A program made the position numbers and the translations under genes. From contig NZ_JBEJGX010000003.1 in assembly GCF_040253635.1 (NCBI RefSeq), positions 124,001 through 188,000 on the forward strand: a stretch of DNA of 64,000 nt, written 5' to 3'. Positions 43,438 to 51,631 of this stretch are shown here, piece by piece. Every line of letters begins with the position of its first letter. Position 1 is the first letter of the stretch. Below the pieces are notes generated by a model that saw only the letters and a list, made by a program, of their open reading frames with translations, made no database searches and was not told the origin of the DNA. The DNA is from Streptomyces sp. Edi2. GTDB lineage: Bacteria; Actinomycetota; Actinomycetes; Streptomycetales; Streptomycetaceae.

Positions 43438-44628
43438 GTGCGCGCCATACAACGCCTGCATCCACTGGACTGGCTGGCCGGAGGGCTGCTCGCCTGCGGT
43501 CTGCTGTTCACGGCGACGGGCCTGCTTCCCACCGAGTCGGCCGGCCACGCGATGATCCGGATCGGCCCCCTCCTCGCGTTCCTCGGCACGGTCATCGTGC
43601 TCGCCGAACTCACCAGCGAGGCGGAGGTCTTCGACGTCGTCGCCTCGGGCGTGGCCCGCGCCGGACGGGGCGGCTACGGACGACTGTTCGTGCTGTGTGT
43701 GGCCTTCGCCTCGGTCACCACGATGACCCTCAACCTCGACACCACCGCGGTGCTGCTGACCCCGGTGATGCTGGCACTCGCCTCCCGCGTGGGAATTGCC
43801 ACGGTGCCGCTGGCGATGACGACGGTGTGGCTGGCCAACACCGCCAGCCTGCTGCTGCCGGTGTCCAACCTGACGAACCTGCTGGCCGCGAACCGGGTGG
43901 CGCTGCGCCCCACGGAGATGGCCGCCACGATGTGGGCGCCCCAACTGGCCGCCATTGCCGTGACGATGGGCTGTCTGTGGCTGTTCTTCTGGCGCCGCGG
44001 GCGCCGCGGGGCGGAGGTCTACACTCCCCCGGCCCCGCACCGCCCCGGGGATCCGGTGCTGTTCCGGGTGTGCGCGGTGGCCTGTGCGGGGTTCCTGCTG
44101 GCCATGCTGGTCGCGGATGTACCGCTGTGGGTGGCGTCCGCGGTGGCGGCGGTGGTCGTGGTGGTGGCGTTCGCCGTCCGCCGTCCGGCCCGCCTGCGGC
44201 TGTCGCTGGTGCCGTGGCGGCTGCTCGTCATGGTGCCGGGGCTGTTCCTGGTGGTGGAGACGGTCAACGTCAACGGGCTGCACGACTTCCTGACATCGGC
44301 GGTGGGAGCGGACGGGGGCGCCCTCGGTATGTTCCGTGCCTCGGCGGTCGGCGCCGGCCTCTCGAACGTCCTCAACAACCTGCCCGTCTACCTGGCGGGC
44401 GAGTCGGCCGTGCCCCTCGCCAACCACCAGCAGCTGCTGGCGCTGCTCATCGGCACCAACGTGGGCCCGGTGGTGACTCCGTGGGCGTCGCTGGCCACCC
44501 TGCTGTGGTTCGAACGCTGCCAGGCACAGGGCGTACGGGTGCCGCTGCGGAGCTTCATGGCAACGGGCGCGGCCCTCGCGGCGGGTGCGGTGGTGGCGTC
44601 CACGGCGGCCCTGGTGGCCATGCGGTGA
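43438..44628 (+). CDS. ArsB/NhaD-type permease (ion transporter superfamily)
   Basis: A 396-residue membrane protein with about 11 helices and no large soluble domain. It has the internal inverted-repeat signature of the ArsB/NhaD/SLC13 ion transporters: SLLLPVSNLTNLLAANR in one half and VGAGLSNVLNNLPVYLAGES in the other, the paired re-entrant Asn/Ser/Pro loops. Substrate could be arsenite, sodium/proton or an anion; no ars neighbours are present. GTG start at 43438 with TTTACT 7 bases upstream suggests a leaderless message. It is head-to-head with the TIR-NACHT gene, only 56 bp apart. Confidence 0.85.
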   Translation: MRAIQRLHPLDWLAGGLLACGLLFTATGLLPTESAGHAMIRIGPLLAFLGTVIVLAELTSEAEVFDVVASGVARAGRGGYGRLFVLCVAFASVTTMTLNLDTTAVLLTPVMLALASRVGIATVPLAMTTVWLANTASLLLPVSNLTNLLAANRVALRPTEMAATMWAPQLAAIAVTMGCLWLFFWRRGRRGAEVYTPPAPHRPGDPVLFRVCAVACAGFLLAMLVADVPLWVASAVAAVVVVVAFAVRRPARLRLSLVPWRLLVMVPGLFLVVETVNVNGLHDFLTSAVGADGGALGMFRASAVGAGLSNVLNNLPVYLAGESAVPLANHQQLLALLIGTNVGPVVTPWASLATLLWFERCQAQGVRVPLRSFMATGAALAAGAVVASTAALVAMR

Positions 44629-44681
44629 GCGGACGCGAAGGACCGGGCTGAACCGGGCCGGTCCGGGCCGGTCCGGGGGTG

Positions 44682-45626
44682 TTACGCCCCTTGGCGCACG
44701 CGGTCGACGGCCTCGCTGCGGTTGACGAGATCGAGCAGGTAGGGGATGTCCTCCGGCCGGCCGGCGACAAAGCTGCGGTCGGTGTCGGGACCGGCGATGG
44801 TGCCCCGGAACGCGCCGCCGTCCAGGGAGCGGATCTCCAGCCCCGCCTCGGCCGCGAGCAGCGCACCGGCGGGGAAGTCGATGGCCTCGGCCCGGTAGCC
44901 GATGAATCCGTCGATGGCGCCACGGGCCAGCATCGACCAGGTCAGCAGCGGCGCCCACAGCTGCAGCAGGCGCCGGGAGCGCACCTCCAGCGCCGACTTG
45001 AGGGAGCGCGCGGCCGGATCGTCGCGGGCGACGGCGTGCCCCTGGGTCCAGGCGAGCAGCGGCCCGGAGGCTGCGAGCGGGCCGGCGGGGCCGGTCATCC
45101 GCCCGTGCGGGCCGTACGCCCCGCAGCCGGTCAGGGCCGACCAGGTCCGGTCGGTGACCGGGTCGTGGATGGCGCCGACCACCGGCTGGTCGTCCACGCA
45201 CAGCGCGATGCCGACGACGTAGGCGGGCAGGCCGATGACGACGTTGTTGCTCCCGTCGAGCGGGTCGACCAGCCACATCCGGCGCGGACCCGGCGCGGGC
45301 TCCCCGCCGTCTCCGTCCAGGATTCCCGACTCCTCGGCAAGGATCCGGTCGTGCGGGAAGCCCTCGCGGATGCGCTGTACGACGAGCCGTTCGGCCAGCA
45401 GATCCAGGTCGGTGACCACATCGCCCCGCTCGCCCTTCGGCTGGATTCCGTAGTCGTCCTGGAAGTGCGAGCGCACCAGCGCACCGGCCTCCCGCGCGGT
45501 CGCCACCGCCAGCTGCTGCTCGGCCGCGAACGGCGCCGTCACGAAGGCTTCCGGTGCCCGGGGCGCTGCGCCGGGCGGTTCCGGAGCGCCCTGCGGGCCG
45601 TCGGGGTCATTGCGGGTGATGCCCAT
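44682..45626 (-). CDS. Inositol-monophosphatase-family phosphatase
   Basis: A 314-residue FIG/IMPase-family enzyme. Metal-site motifs are LAEES (E98, E99) and WLVDPLDGSNN (D121, D124; the family usually has DPLDGT). The C-terminal IDFPAGALLAAEAG is a variant of the GWDxAAG motif. It is probably a Mg-dependent, Li-sensitive phosphatase for inositol phosphate, fructose-1,6-bisphosphate or 3'-phosphoadenosine nucleotides. AGGAGG 5 bases before the ATG fixes the start. The start codon lies inside the 3' end of the cupin-like gene, so translation is likely coupled. Residues 1-35 are a disordered extension. Confidence 0.85.
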   Translation of the reverse strand: MGITRNDPDGPQGAPEPPGAAPRAPEAFVTAPFAAEQQLAVATAREAGALVRSHFQDDYGIQPKGERGDVVTDLDLLAERLVVQRIREGFPHDRILAEESGILDGDGGEPAPGPRRMWLVDPLDGSNNVVIGLPAYVVGIALCVDDQPVVGAIHDPVTDRTWSALTGCGAYGPHGRMTGPAGPLAASGPLLAWTQGHAVARDDPAARSLKSALEVRSRRLLQLWAPLLTWSMLARGAIDGFIGYRAEAIDFPAGALLAAEAGLEIRSLDGGAFRGTIAGPDTDRSFVAGRPEDIPYLLDLVNRSEAVDRVRQGA

Positions 45627-46272
45627 GGATCCTCCTGAGGGCGGACCGCGCCGTCCGGGCGGTCTGCGCGGCGTCGCATGTCTGTCGTACCACCCGGTGT
45701 GCCGTGCCCTCCACCGGTCCCAGGGACAGGTCACTCTGCCGGGGAAGCCAGCGGCCGAGAACCAGGGTGGCCGCGGAGCTCCCGCTCGGGACGACGGTGC
45801 GGTGGAACGCCCCGGCCGGCAGCCGGTAGACCTGCCCGCGGGCGCTGGTCTGCTCGGGGCCGGGCTCGCAGCGGACCAGCCGCGAAGTCGGCCGGATCTC
45901 GTCCACCCCGGACGGGCTGCTGTGCACCTGGAAGACGCGGTGGGTGGGCCGCAGGGGGTCCTGGCGCACCCGGGTCTGCAGGTTCCCGACCTCGCCGTAG
46001 AGCACGAAGCTGGTCAACTCCCAGCTGTGGCAGTGCACGGGAGAGGTGGTGAGCTGGGCGGATTCGCTCGCGCCGGGCTCGAAGACGTGCACACAGATGC
46101 CCTGGTCCCCGTCGCGCAGCACCGGCAGGCAGAAGAAGCCGAGCGGGTGGTGTACGGCGCGCAGTTCACGCCGCCCGGAGGTGACCTCCTCCAGCGCGGC
46201 GGCGGCCGCGCCGAACAGCGTGCCGGTCTCTCCGCTCCGCCTCATGGTCCGTTCGAGCATGCGGTAGTCCAT
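45607..46272 (-). CDS. Cupin-like protein of unknown function, overlaps phosphatase gene
   Basis: A 221-residue protein, likely a double-stranded beta-helix (cupin-type) enzyme or sensor. SPVHCHSWELTSFVLYGEVG carries His-x-His-type metal ligands and a later GAFHRTVVPSG provides a third. I do not recognise a named family. The ATG at 46272 follows CCGAGGTCCC. Its last 20 bases overlap the phosphatase start, which makes a two-gene operon where both may act on the same sugar- or nucleotide-phosphate (inference). Confidence 0.65.
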   Translation of the reverse strand: MDYRMLERTMRRSGETGTLFGAAAAALEEVTSGRRELRAVHHPLGFFCLPVLRDGDQGICVHVFEPGASESAQLTTSPVHCHSWELTSFVLYGEVGNLQTRVRQDPLRPTHRVFQVHSSPSGVDEIRPTSRLVRCEPGPEQTSARGQVYRLPAGAFHRTVVPSGSSAATLVLGRWLPRQSDLSLGPVEGTAHRVVRQTCDAAQTARTARSALRRIHGHHPQ

Positions 46273-46555
46273 GGGACCTCGGCTTCGGCGGCTCACCTGG
46301 CCTCCCGGGAAATGCTGCGGTCTGCGGACCATCGGGGAGTGCGCCCCCCGGTACGGCCGGCCCGGCGATGCGCATCGCGGACCGCCGCCCCTCGACGTTC
46401 CGCCTGGTCTGCGGGCACCTCCCCGACCGGTAAGTGCGGGGACGGCCCCAGGGGCGTTCCTGTGGAGCTGGTGTCGGCCGGCAAGAGCCCTCCCTTCCGC
46501 GGTCGGTCATGAGGCAGGAGATCCTGAAACCTGAGGCAGGAGACCCTCAACGAGG

Positions 46556-47545
46556 TCAACTCCGGTACGGGTTCTCCGCGTGCAGCGCCTTCTCGATGAT
46601 CTCGCCGACCTCCATATCGGTGACGGTGGAGGGGAGCGCGAGGTCCAGCCGCTCGAAGAGCTGGCGCGCCTCGTCCACCGTGGGTTCGTCGCTGAGCGGC
46701 GCCGCACGGTGCAGGTCGAGGGCGACCGCCTGTTCCCGGGCCTGGTGCAGCTCGGTGAGGTAGTAGTCGTACAGCGGACGCCCCCGGTCCACCAGGAGGT
46801 TGACCCGGCGCAGGTCGTCCTGCGTGATGATCAGGCACGAGTCGGTCAGGTCGAAGCGGAGGGTCGGCACCACGGAGGACAGGTGGACGTCGATCTCCAG
46901 GACGTCCAGCCGCTGCTTGTGCCAGCAGGCGGCCAGAACGGTGGCGTAGGACTCCTGGCGGGTGCGCTCGGCGCTCCAGGTCCTCCGCTGCCCCGTGTCC
47001 GCCTGCCCGCCGTCGAACGTGCGCCGGAAGCGGGCGTACGCCTCACAGGCCCGGGTGTCCGACGGGTTGACGATGTCGATCTTCATCGTGAGGGAGCGGC
47101 GCTGCTCCTGCGCCTTCCGTACACACTCGGGGAGCGTGACGGCACGCAGATATGTGCCGGTGCCGCCCTTGAACACCCAGCGGTCGGTGTTCTGACGGGC
47201 CTCGTCCAGAGCGCGCCGGACCTCGGTTCCGGACAACGACCGCACCATCGCGAGGTCTTCCAGCGCCTTCTGCGTCCCGGTCGTCGCCTCCCGGATGTCG
47301 GCGACCCGGCGCCGTCGCTCGGTGAGCGACCCGAAGACCAGCGCGGCCAGCACCAGCAGGGTCGCGCCGGAGGTGACGTTGTCGGAGACCGCGTCGCTGA
47401 AGATGTCCATCAGGCCGACGACCATGGCGCCGGAAATGGCCACGACCCCGTCGAAGTGCCTGATGACCCAGGCCACAGCGGCCTCGATCCGATTGGCTGA
47501 AGACCGTCCTGGCACCTGTCCTGAAGGTGTGGTTCTGCGCGCCAC
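46556..47545 (-). CDS. Two-helix membrane protein, unknown function
   Basis: A 329-residue protein. After an N-terminal 30 residues come two membrane helices (about 34-50, GVVAISGAMVVGLMDIF; 57-74, SGATLLVLAALVFGSL). A large cytoplasmic domain of 250 residues follows. That domain opens with WVFKGGTGTYLRAVTLPECV, then TMKIDIVNPSD, a pattern I associate with PLD-like or nucleotide-pathway sensor domains of actinobacterial conflict systems, but without certainty. GTG at 47545 follows GGGGGAGGAG. It is on the same strand as the cupin/phosphatase pair, 283 bp upstream of it. Confidence 0.6.
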   Translation of the reverse strand: MARRTTPSGQVPGRSSANRIEAAVAWVIRHFDGVVAISGAMVVGLMDIFSDAVSDNVTSGATLLVLAALVFGSLTERRRRVADIREATTGTQKALEDLAMVRSLSGTEVRRALDEARQNTDRWVFKGGTGTYLRAVTLPECVRKAQEQRRSLTMKIDIVNPSDTRACEAYARFRRTFDGGQADTGQRRTWSAERTRQESYATVLAACWHKQRLDVLEIDVHLSSVVPTLRFDLTDSCLIITQDDLRRVNLLVDRGRPLYDYYLTELHQAREQAVALDLHRAAPLSDEPTVDEARQLFERLDLALPSTVTDMEVGEIIEKALHAENPYRS

Positions 47546-47728
47546 GTGGTCCAACTCCTCCCCCGGGTAAGGCAATCGTAGGAGGTGAACCGTACGGCCC
47601 GCCAGCGATTGTGATCACTGAGGGGGGCTTCTGCGCCACGGGCGGAGGAGACAAGGGCCGGAGGCGGGGCCCGCCCGCAGCATCTCCGGGAACGTGGTAT
47701 GCCTGCCGCCCGCACCGCATACGTCGCG

Positions 47729-47758
47729 GTCCCCTCCGGGGCATACCCCGGAGGGGAC
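47729..47758 (-). terminator. Terminator downstream of ggt
   Basis: Perfect 13-bp stem GTCCCCTCCGGGG / CCCCGGAGGGGAC with a 4-base loop, 41 bp past the ggt stop. Confidence 0.8.
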
Positions 47759-47761
47759 GGG

Positions 47762-47812
47762 CTTCAGCGGGACTTCAGCGGGACTCGCCGATCACCCTTC
47801 AGCGGGACTCGT
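47762..47812 (-). repeat. Duplicated ggt gene end with stop codon
   Basis: The last bases of ggt, GAGTCCCGCTGAAG (including TGA at 47801-47799), recur after the stop: once as CGAGTCCCGCTGAAG after a 9-base gap, then TCCCGCTGAAG directly (11-bp spacing). TGAs fall at 47801, 47777 and 47766. Confidence 0.8.
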
Positions 47813-49643
47813 TGAGCACCATGGCCGAACCGCCGCCACGGCGCTTGGGTTCGGCCACCGCCGTGACCTTGCCCTGCGGCAGGAATTCCAGGGCGGCCAC
47901 CGCCCCGATCTCCGGTGACGGAGTGAAGGCCTTCGGAGCAAGGACGAAATGGTGGCCCATGGCTTCCAGCTTCTTGCGTTCAGGCGAGTCGAGGAAGGCC
48001 GGTTCGGCTTCCGTCGCCGTCTGGTTCCGCTGCGACATCCGCGGTGCGGCGACCGCAGCCGGCAGCGACATCCCGAGGTCCAGACGGTTGACCAGCGTCT
48101 GCAGCACCGTGGTGATGATCGTGGCGCCGCCCGGGGAACCGACAGCGATCATCGGCTTGCCGTCCCGCAGGACGATCGTCGGCGACATGCTGCTGCGCGG
48201 CCGCTTGCCGGGGCCCGGCAGGTTCGGGTCCGGCGTCCCCTTGGTGAGGGGAGCGAAGTCGAAGTCGGTCAGCTCGTTGTTGAGGAGGAAGCCGCGTCCG
48301 GGCACCGTGATGGCCGAGCCGCCGGTCTGCTCGATGGTCAGGGTGTAGGAGACGACGTTGCCCCAGCGGTCCGAGGCGACCAGGTGCGTGGTCGAAGGCC
48401 CTTCGTGGGGTTGCTTGTTGCCGGTCTTCAGGTCGCAGCCCGCATCCGGATGGCGCGGGTCGGCGGGAGCCAGCGGGCTGGTCAGCGCCTTGTCGGAACG
48501 GATCTGGCAGGCCCGGGCCTTGCCGAACTCCTTGGAGAGCAGTTGCTTGGTCGGCACGTCCGAGAACGCGGGGTCGCCCACCCAGCGGTTGCGATCGGCG
48601 AAGGAGATCCTGCTGGCCTCCAGGTAGTGGTGAAGCGCCTGGACCTTGTCGGCCTTGGAGAGGTGGAAGTTGCCCAGGATGTTCAGCGCCTCCCCCACCG
48701 TGGTGCCGCCGGCCGAGGACGGCCCCATGGAGTAGACGTCCAGACCGTGGTAGCCGGTCCGGGTCGGTTCCCTGCGTTTGGCGGTGTAGTCGGCGAGGTC
48801 GGCCGTCTGCATCAGACCGGGACGGGCCTTGTGCCGGGCGCCGGGCGCCATCGGCGGCTTCTGGACGGTCCGCACCACATCACGCCCCACCTCTCCGTGG
48901 TAGAGCGCGTCGACGCCCTCACGGGCGAGCAGCCGATAGGTGCCGGCGAGATCGGGATTGCGGAAGCGTGAGCCGACCACCGGGAGTTTGCCCTTGGGCA
49001 GGAACAGGTCGGCGGTGGACTTGATGTCGCGGAACCGCTTCTCGTTCATTTCCGTCTGGGCCCGGAATTCGTCGTTGACCACGAAGCCGTCGTCAGCGAT
49101 CCGGGTGGCCGGACGCAGGGCCTTCGCCAGGGAGACCGTGCCCCAGTCCTTGAGCGCCTTCTGCCACGTCGCCGGAGTGCCCGGGACACCGACCGACAGG
49201 CCCGAGTTGATGGCGTCCTCGGTGGGAAGCGGCTTGCCCGTCGAACGGTCGAGGAAGGAGTCCGCACGCATGCGACGGGGAGCGGTCTCCCGGCCGTCGA
49301 GGGTGTGCACCTTCTTGGTTTTGGCGTCGTAGTAGACCATGTAGCCGCCCCCGCCCACCCCTGCCGAGTAGGGCTCGACCACGCCGAGCGCGGACGCGGT
49401 GGCCACCGCCGCATCCACCGCGTTGCCTCCCTTGCGCAACACCTCGAGCCCGGCCCGGGAGGCGTACGGGTTGACGCTGGAGACGGCGCCACCGCTGCCG
49501 GTGGCCACGGCCTTCTTCGCAGGCGGCCGCTCCGCCCCGTCGGCGGCCGACGGGGCGGCGTTGACCTGGCACGCGGTGGCCAGCAGGGAAAGACTGAGCG
49601 CAGCCGCTGATGCGGCGGCGACAGCGGTACGACGGACAGCCAT
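47799..49643 (-). CDS. ggt: Gamma-glutamyltransferase lipoprotein
   Basis: A 614-residue Ntn-hydrolase precursor. Autoprocessing should occur before Thr418 in PSTTHLVASDR, splitting it into large and small subunits. The glycine loop GSPGGATIITTVLQTL and the substrate-binding RGFLLNNELTDF are present. An N-terminal signal ends in LLATAC, a lipobox, so the enzyme is probably anchored outside. It transfers or hydrolyses gamma-glutamyl groups from glutathione or peptides. Monocistronic; the start at 49643 opens the signal peptide. Its last codons and stop are duplicated downstream. Confidence 0.92.
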   Translation of the reverse strand: MAVRRTAVAAASAAALSLSLLATACQVNAAPSAADGAERPPAKKAVATGSGGAVSSVNPYASRAGLEVLRKGGNAVDAAVATASALGVVEPYSAGVGGGGYMVYYDAKTKKVHTLDGRETAPRRMRADSFLDRSTGKPLPTEDAINSGLSVGVPGTPATWQKALKDWGTVSLAKALRPATRIADDGFVVNDEFRAQTEMNEKRFRDIKSTADLFLPKGKLPVVGSRFRNPDLAGTYRLLAREGVDALYHGEVGRDVVRTVQKPPMAPGARHKARPGLMQTADLADYTAKRREPTRTGYHGLDVYSMGPSSAGGTTVGEALNILGNFHLSKADKVQALHHYLEASRISFADRNRWVGDPAFSDVPTKQLLSKEFGKARACQIRSDKALTSPLAPADPRHPDAGCDLKTGNKQPHEGPSTTHLVASDRWGNVVSYTLTIEQTGGSAITVPGRGFLLNNELTDFDFAPLTKGTPDPNLPGPGKRPRSSMSPTIVLRDGKPMIAVGSPGGATIITTVLQTLVNRLDLGMSLPAAVAAPRMSQRNQTATEAEPAFLDSPERKKLEAMGHHFVLAPKAFTPSPEIGAVAALEFLPQGKVTAVAEPKRRGGGSAMVLNESR

Positions 49644-50091
49644 ACGGCCTCCACGACTTCACTGTGATGCTTACGAGGGATTACCGAACCCTGGCATCGC
49701 TCGGGCAGGGGAGCAACGCCGCGCCACAAGGTTTGCGCGAGATCTGAGGTTTCCCTCCGGTAACCCGTCCGGAGGTCCGGGGTGTCGGAGGCTGTTGTGG
49801 GAGGAACGGCAGCTCGCACCACCGGCGGGGAAGCAACGGGGAAGCAAAAGTCCCCGGCTGGACGGGGGAGGCCAGCCGGGGACTACAAAGCGCGTGCCCC
49901 GCGCGTCGCGGCCAAAACCTGCCGGTCCGGTCGAGGTGCGCGCCTGCACGGCCATGAGTGCGCGTCGGCTTCGGAGGGGCCACCTCCATACCCCGTTCGC
50001 CAAGGGACGAGCAGGTGGGGCGCCGGCCGATCTGCAAGGGCCCGTCAGGCGGCGCGCCGGCCATTCCGCGAGGCCCAGCCAGGTGGCCCGT
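49644..50091. other. Intergenic region upstream of ggt
   Basis: Holds the ggt promoter region on the minus strand. Open frames here are low in codon bias. A degenerate AGGTGGC copy of the 13-bp repeat is visible near 50080. No gene is supported. Confidence 0.45.
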
Positions 50092-50167
50092 TCAGGTGGC
50101 GCGGTCAGGTGGCGCGGTCAGGTGGCGCGGTCAGGTGGCGCGGTCAGGTGGCGCGGTCAGGTGGCGC
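50092..50167 (-). repeat. 13-bp stop-codon repeats at the PPOX gene end
   Basis: The gene end CGCGCCACCTGAC recurs five more times at exact 13-bp spacing. TGAs on the minus strand fall at 50159, 50146, 50133, 50120, 50107 and 50094. As 13 is not a multiple of three, stops occur in every frame. Confidence 0.9.
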
Positions 50168-50579
50168 GCCACCCCGACCAGCGGCCCACCGCGATCTCCA
50201 CCACGGGGCCGTCCGGCGGGCGGTCGGCGTACTGCTGCCGGTACTTCCGCACCAGCAGGTCTACGTATCGCGCCGACACCTCCGCTTCGTCGGCCGGTGG
50301 CAGCACCACGGCCGTACCGTCCGCCCGCGCCCACCACAAACGGTCCCAGTCCTCGTCATAACCGTCGACGAGGAGACACACCTCGGGATGGGCACGGATA
50401 TGGGCCAGCCGCTTCAACCGGACCGTTTGCTTCGGCTTGTGGTCCACGGCGAAGACGACGGTGTCCCCGGTGACGGCGAAGACCGCGGGGACCAGGTGCG
50501 GCCGGCCGGAGGCGTCGACGGTCGCGAGCCGGCCGATCCGGGCCCGGATGAAATACTCCCGGGCCTCGCCGTTCGTCAT
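50157..50579 (-). CDS. PPOX-class F420-dependent oxidoreductase-like protein
   Basis: A 140-residue split-barrel flavin/F420-binding protein. The N-terminal REYFIRARIGRLATVDASGR and PHLVPAVFAVTGDTVVFAVD strands are typical, as is the C-terminal ADRPPDGPVVEIAVGRWSGW, seen in the TIGR03668-like subgroup as I recall. It probably reduces or oxidises a substrate with F420H2. It lies 25 bp after the LLM-class gene, so the two are an operon of F420-using proteins. The ATG is preceded by GCCGAGG with very short spacing. The stop codon starts a 13-bp repeat array. Confidence 0.85.
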   Translation of the reverse strand: MTNGEAREYFIRARIGRLATVDASGRPHLVPAVFAVTGDTVVFAVDHKPKQTVRLKRLAHIRAHPEVCLLVDGYDEDWDRLWWARADGTAVVLPPADEAEVSARYVDLLVRKYRQQYADRPPDGPVVEIAVGRWSGWRAT

Positions 50580-50604
50580 CCTCGGCACTGCGGTCCCCCA
50601 GGTC

Positions 50605-51429
50605 TCACCGGAAGCGCTGCGCGACGTCGGCGAGCTCGTCCAGGCAGGCCAGCGTCTCCGCCTCCGGCATCGTGGGGAGGTAGAACAGCAGCCGCTCCAC
50701 ATCGAGCTGGAGGTACTTCTCGATGATCTCCGGATCCCTCCCCACCGCGTAGACGGTCACCGGCACGTCCCGCCCCGCGATGCTCCGCATACGGTCGATC
50801 TTCGGCCCGAGCTCCTGGGGCGGCAGACTGTTGGCCAGCCAGGCGTCGCCCAAGGCGGCCACCCGCGCGAAGGCCGCCTCCCCACCGCCCACGTACAGGG
50901 GAGGGTGCGGTCGCTGTACAGGCTTCGGCCAGGAGTAGACGGGGTCGAAGTCGACGAATTCCCCGTGGAACTCCGCCTTGTCCTTCGTCCACAGCTCGCG
51001 CATCGCCCGCAGCCGCTCGTCGACGAGGCGTCCCCGGGTGCGCGGGTTTGTCCCGTGGTTCTCCATCTCCTCCCTGTTCCAGCCGACGCCGATCCCGAAG
51101 ACGGCCCGCCCGCCGGAGACGAGGTCCAAGGAGGCCACCTCCTTGGCCGTGATGATCGGGTCCCGCTGTGCCACCAGCGCGATCCCGGTGCCCAGCAGGA
51201 TCCGCTCGGTCACCGAGGCGGCCGCGGCGAGCGCGACGAACGGGTCCAGGGTGCGGTAGTAGATGTCCGGCAGCTCACCGCCGGCCGGGTAGGGCGAGCG
51301 GCGGTCCACCGGGATGTGGGTGTGCTCCGCGATGAGCAAGGAGTCGAATCCTCGTTGCTCGACCGCGCGCCCGAGTGGGGCGGGCGCGATGCCCTGGTCG
51401 GTGATGAACGTCGACACACCGAACTTCAC
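50605..51429 (-). CDS. LLM-class F420-dependent oxidoreductase
   Basis: A 274-residue luciferase-like TIM barrel. MKFGVSTFITDQGIAPAPLG at the start, AEHTHIPVDRRSPYP, GTGIALVAQRDP and GVGWNREEMENHG are characteristic of the F420-dependent LLM family (TIGR03619-like). It uses coenzyme F420 to oxidise or reduce an unknown organic substrate. The GTG at 51429 with GAGGGAG 5 bases upstream is preferred over longer in-frame starts. First gene of a two-gene unit with the PPOX protein. Confidence 0.88.
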   Translation of the reverse strand: MKFGVSTFITDQGIAPAPLGRAVEQRGFDSLLIAEHTHIPVDRRSPYPAGGELPDIYYRTLDPFVALAAAASVTERILLGTGIALVAQRDPIITAKEVASLDLVSGGRAVFGIGVGWNREEMENHGTNPRTRGRLVDERLRAMRELWTKDKAEFHGEFVDFDPVYSWPKPVQRPHPPLYVGGGEAAFARVAALGDAWLANSLPPQELGPKIDRMRSIAGRDVPVTVYAVGRDPEIIEKYLQLDVERLLFYLPTMPEAETLACLDELADVAQRFR

Positions 51430-51631
51430 AACGGCTCCCTCGGTTCCAGAGTCTCGGACGTGCGGGTTCGCGAGCGCGCGCCCTCGCCAGCCCGCCTCCC
51501 CGCAAGCGCGCAAGCCCGCGGCCATTAGCAGGTACCCCGATCACCTCCAGCGCAACAATGCGTGCAGCCGACCGGGCGAACCCCTCCGCCCGGCGCGCAT
51601 CACCGCACGTCGCGCCCCGAAGGCCCACGGC

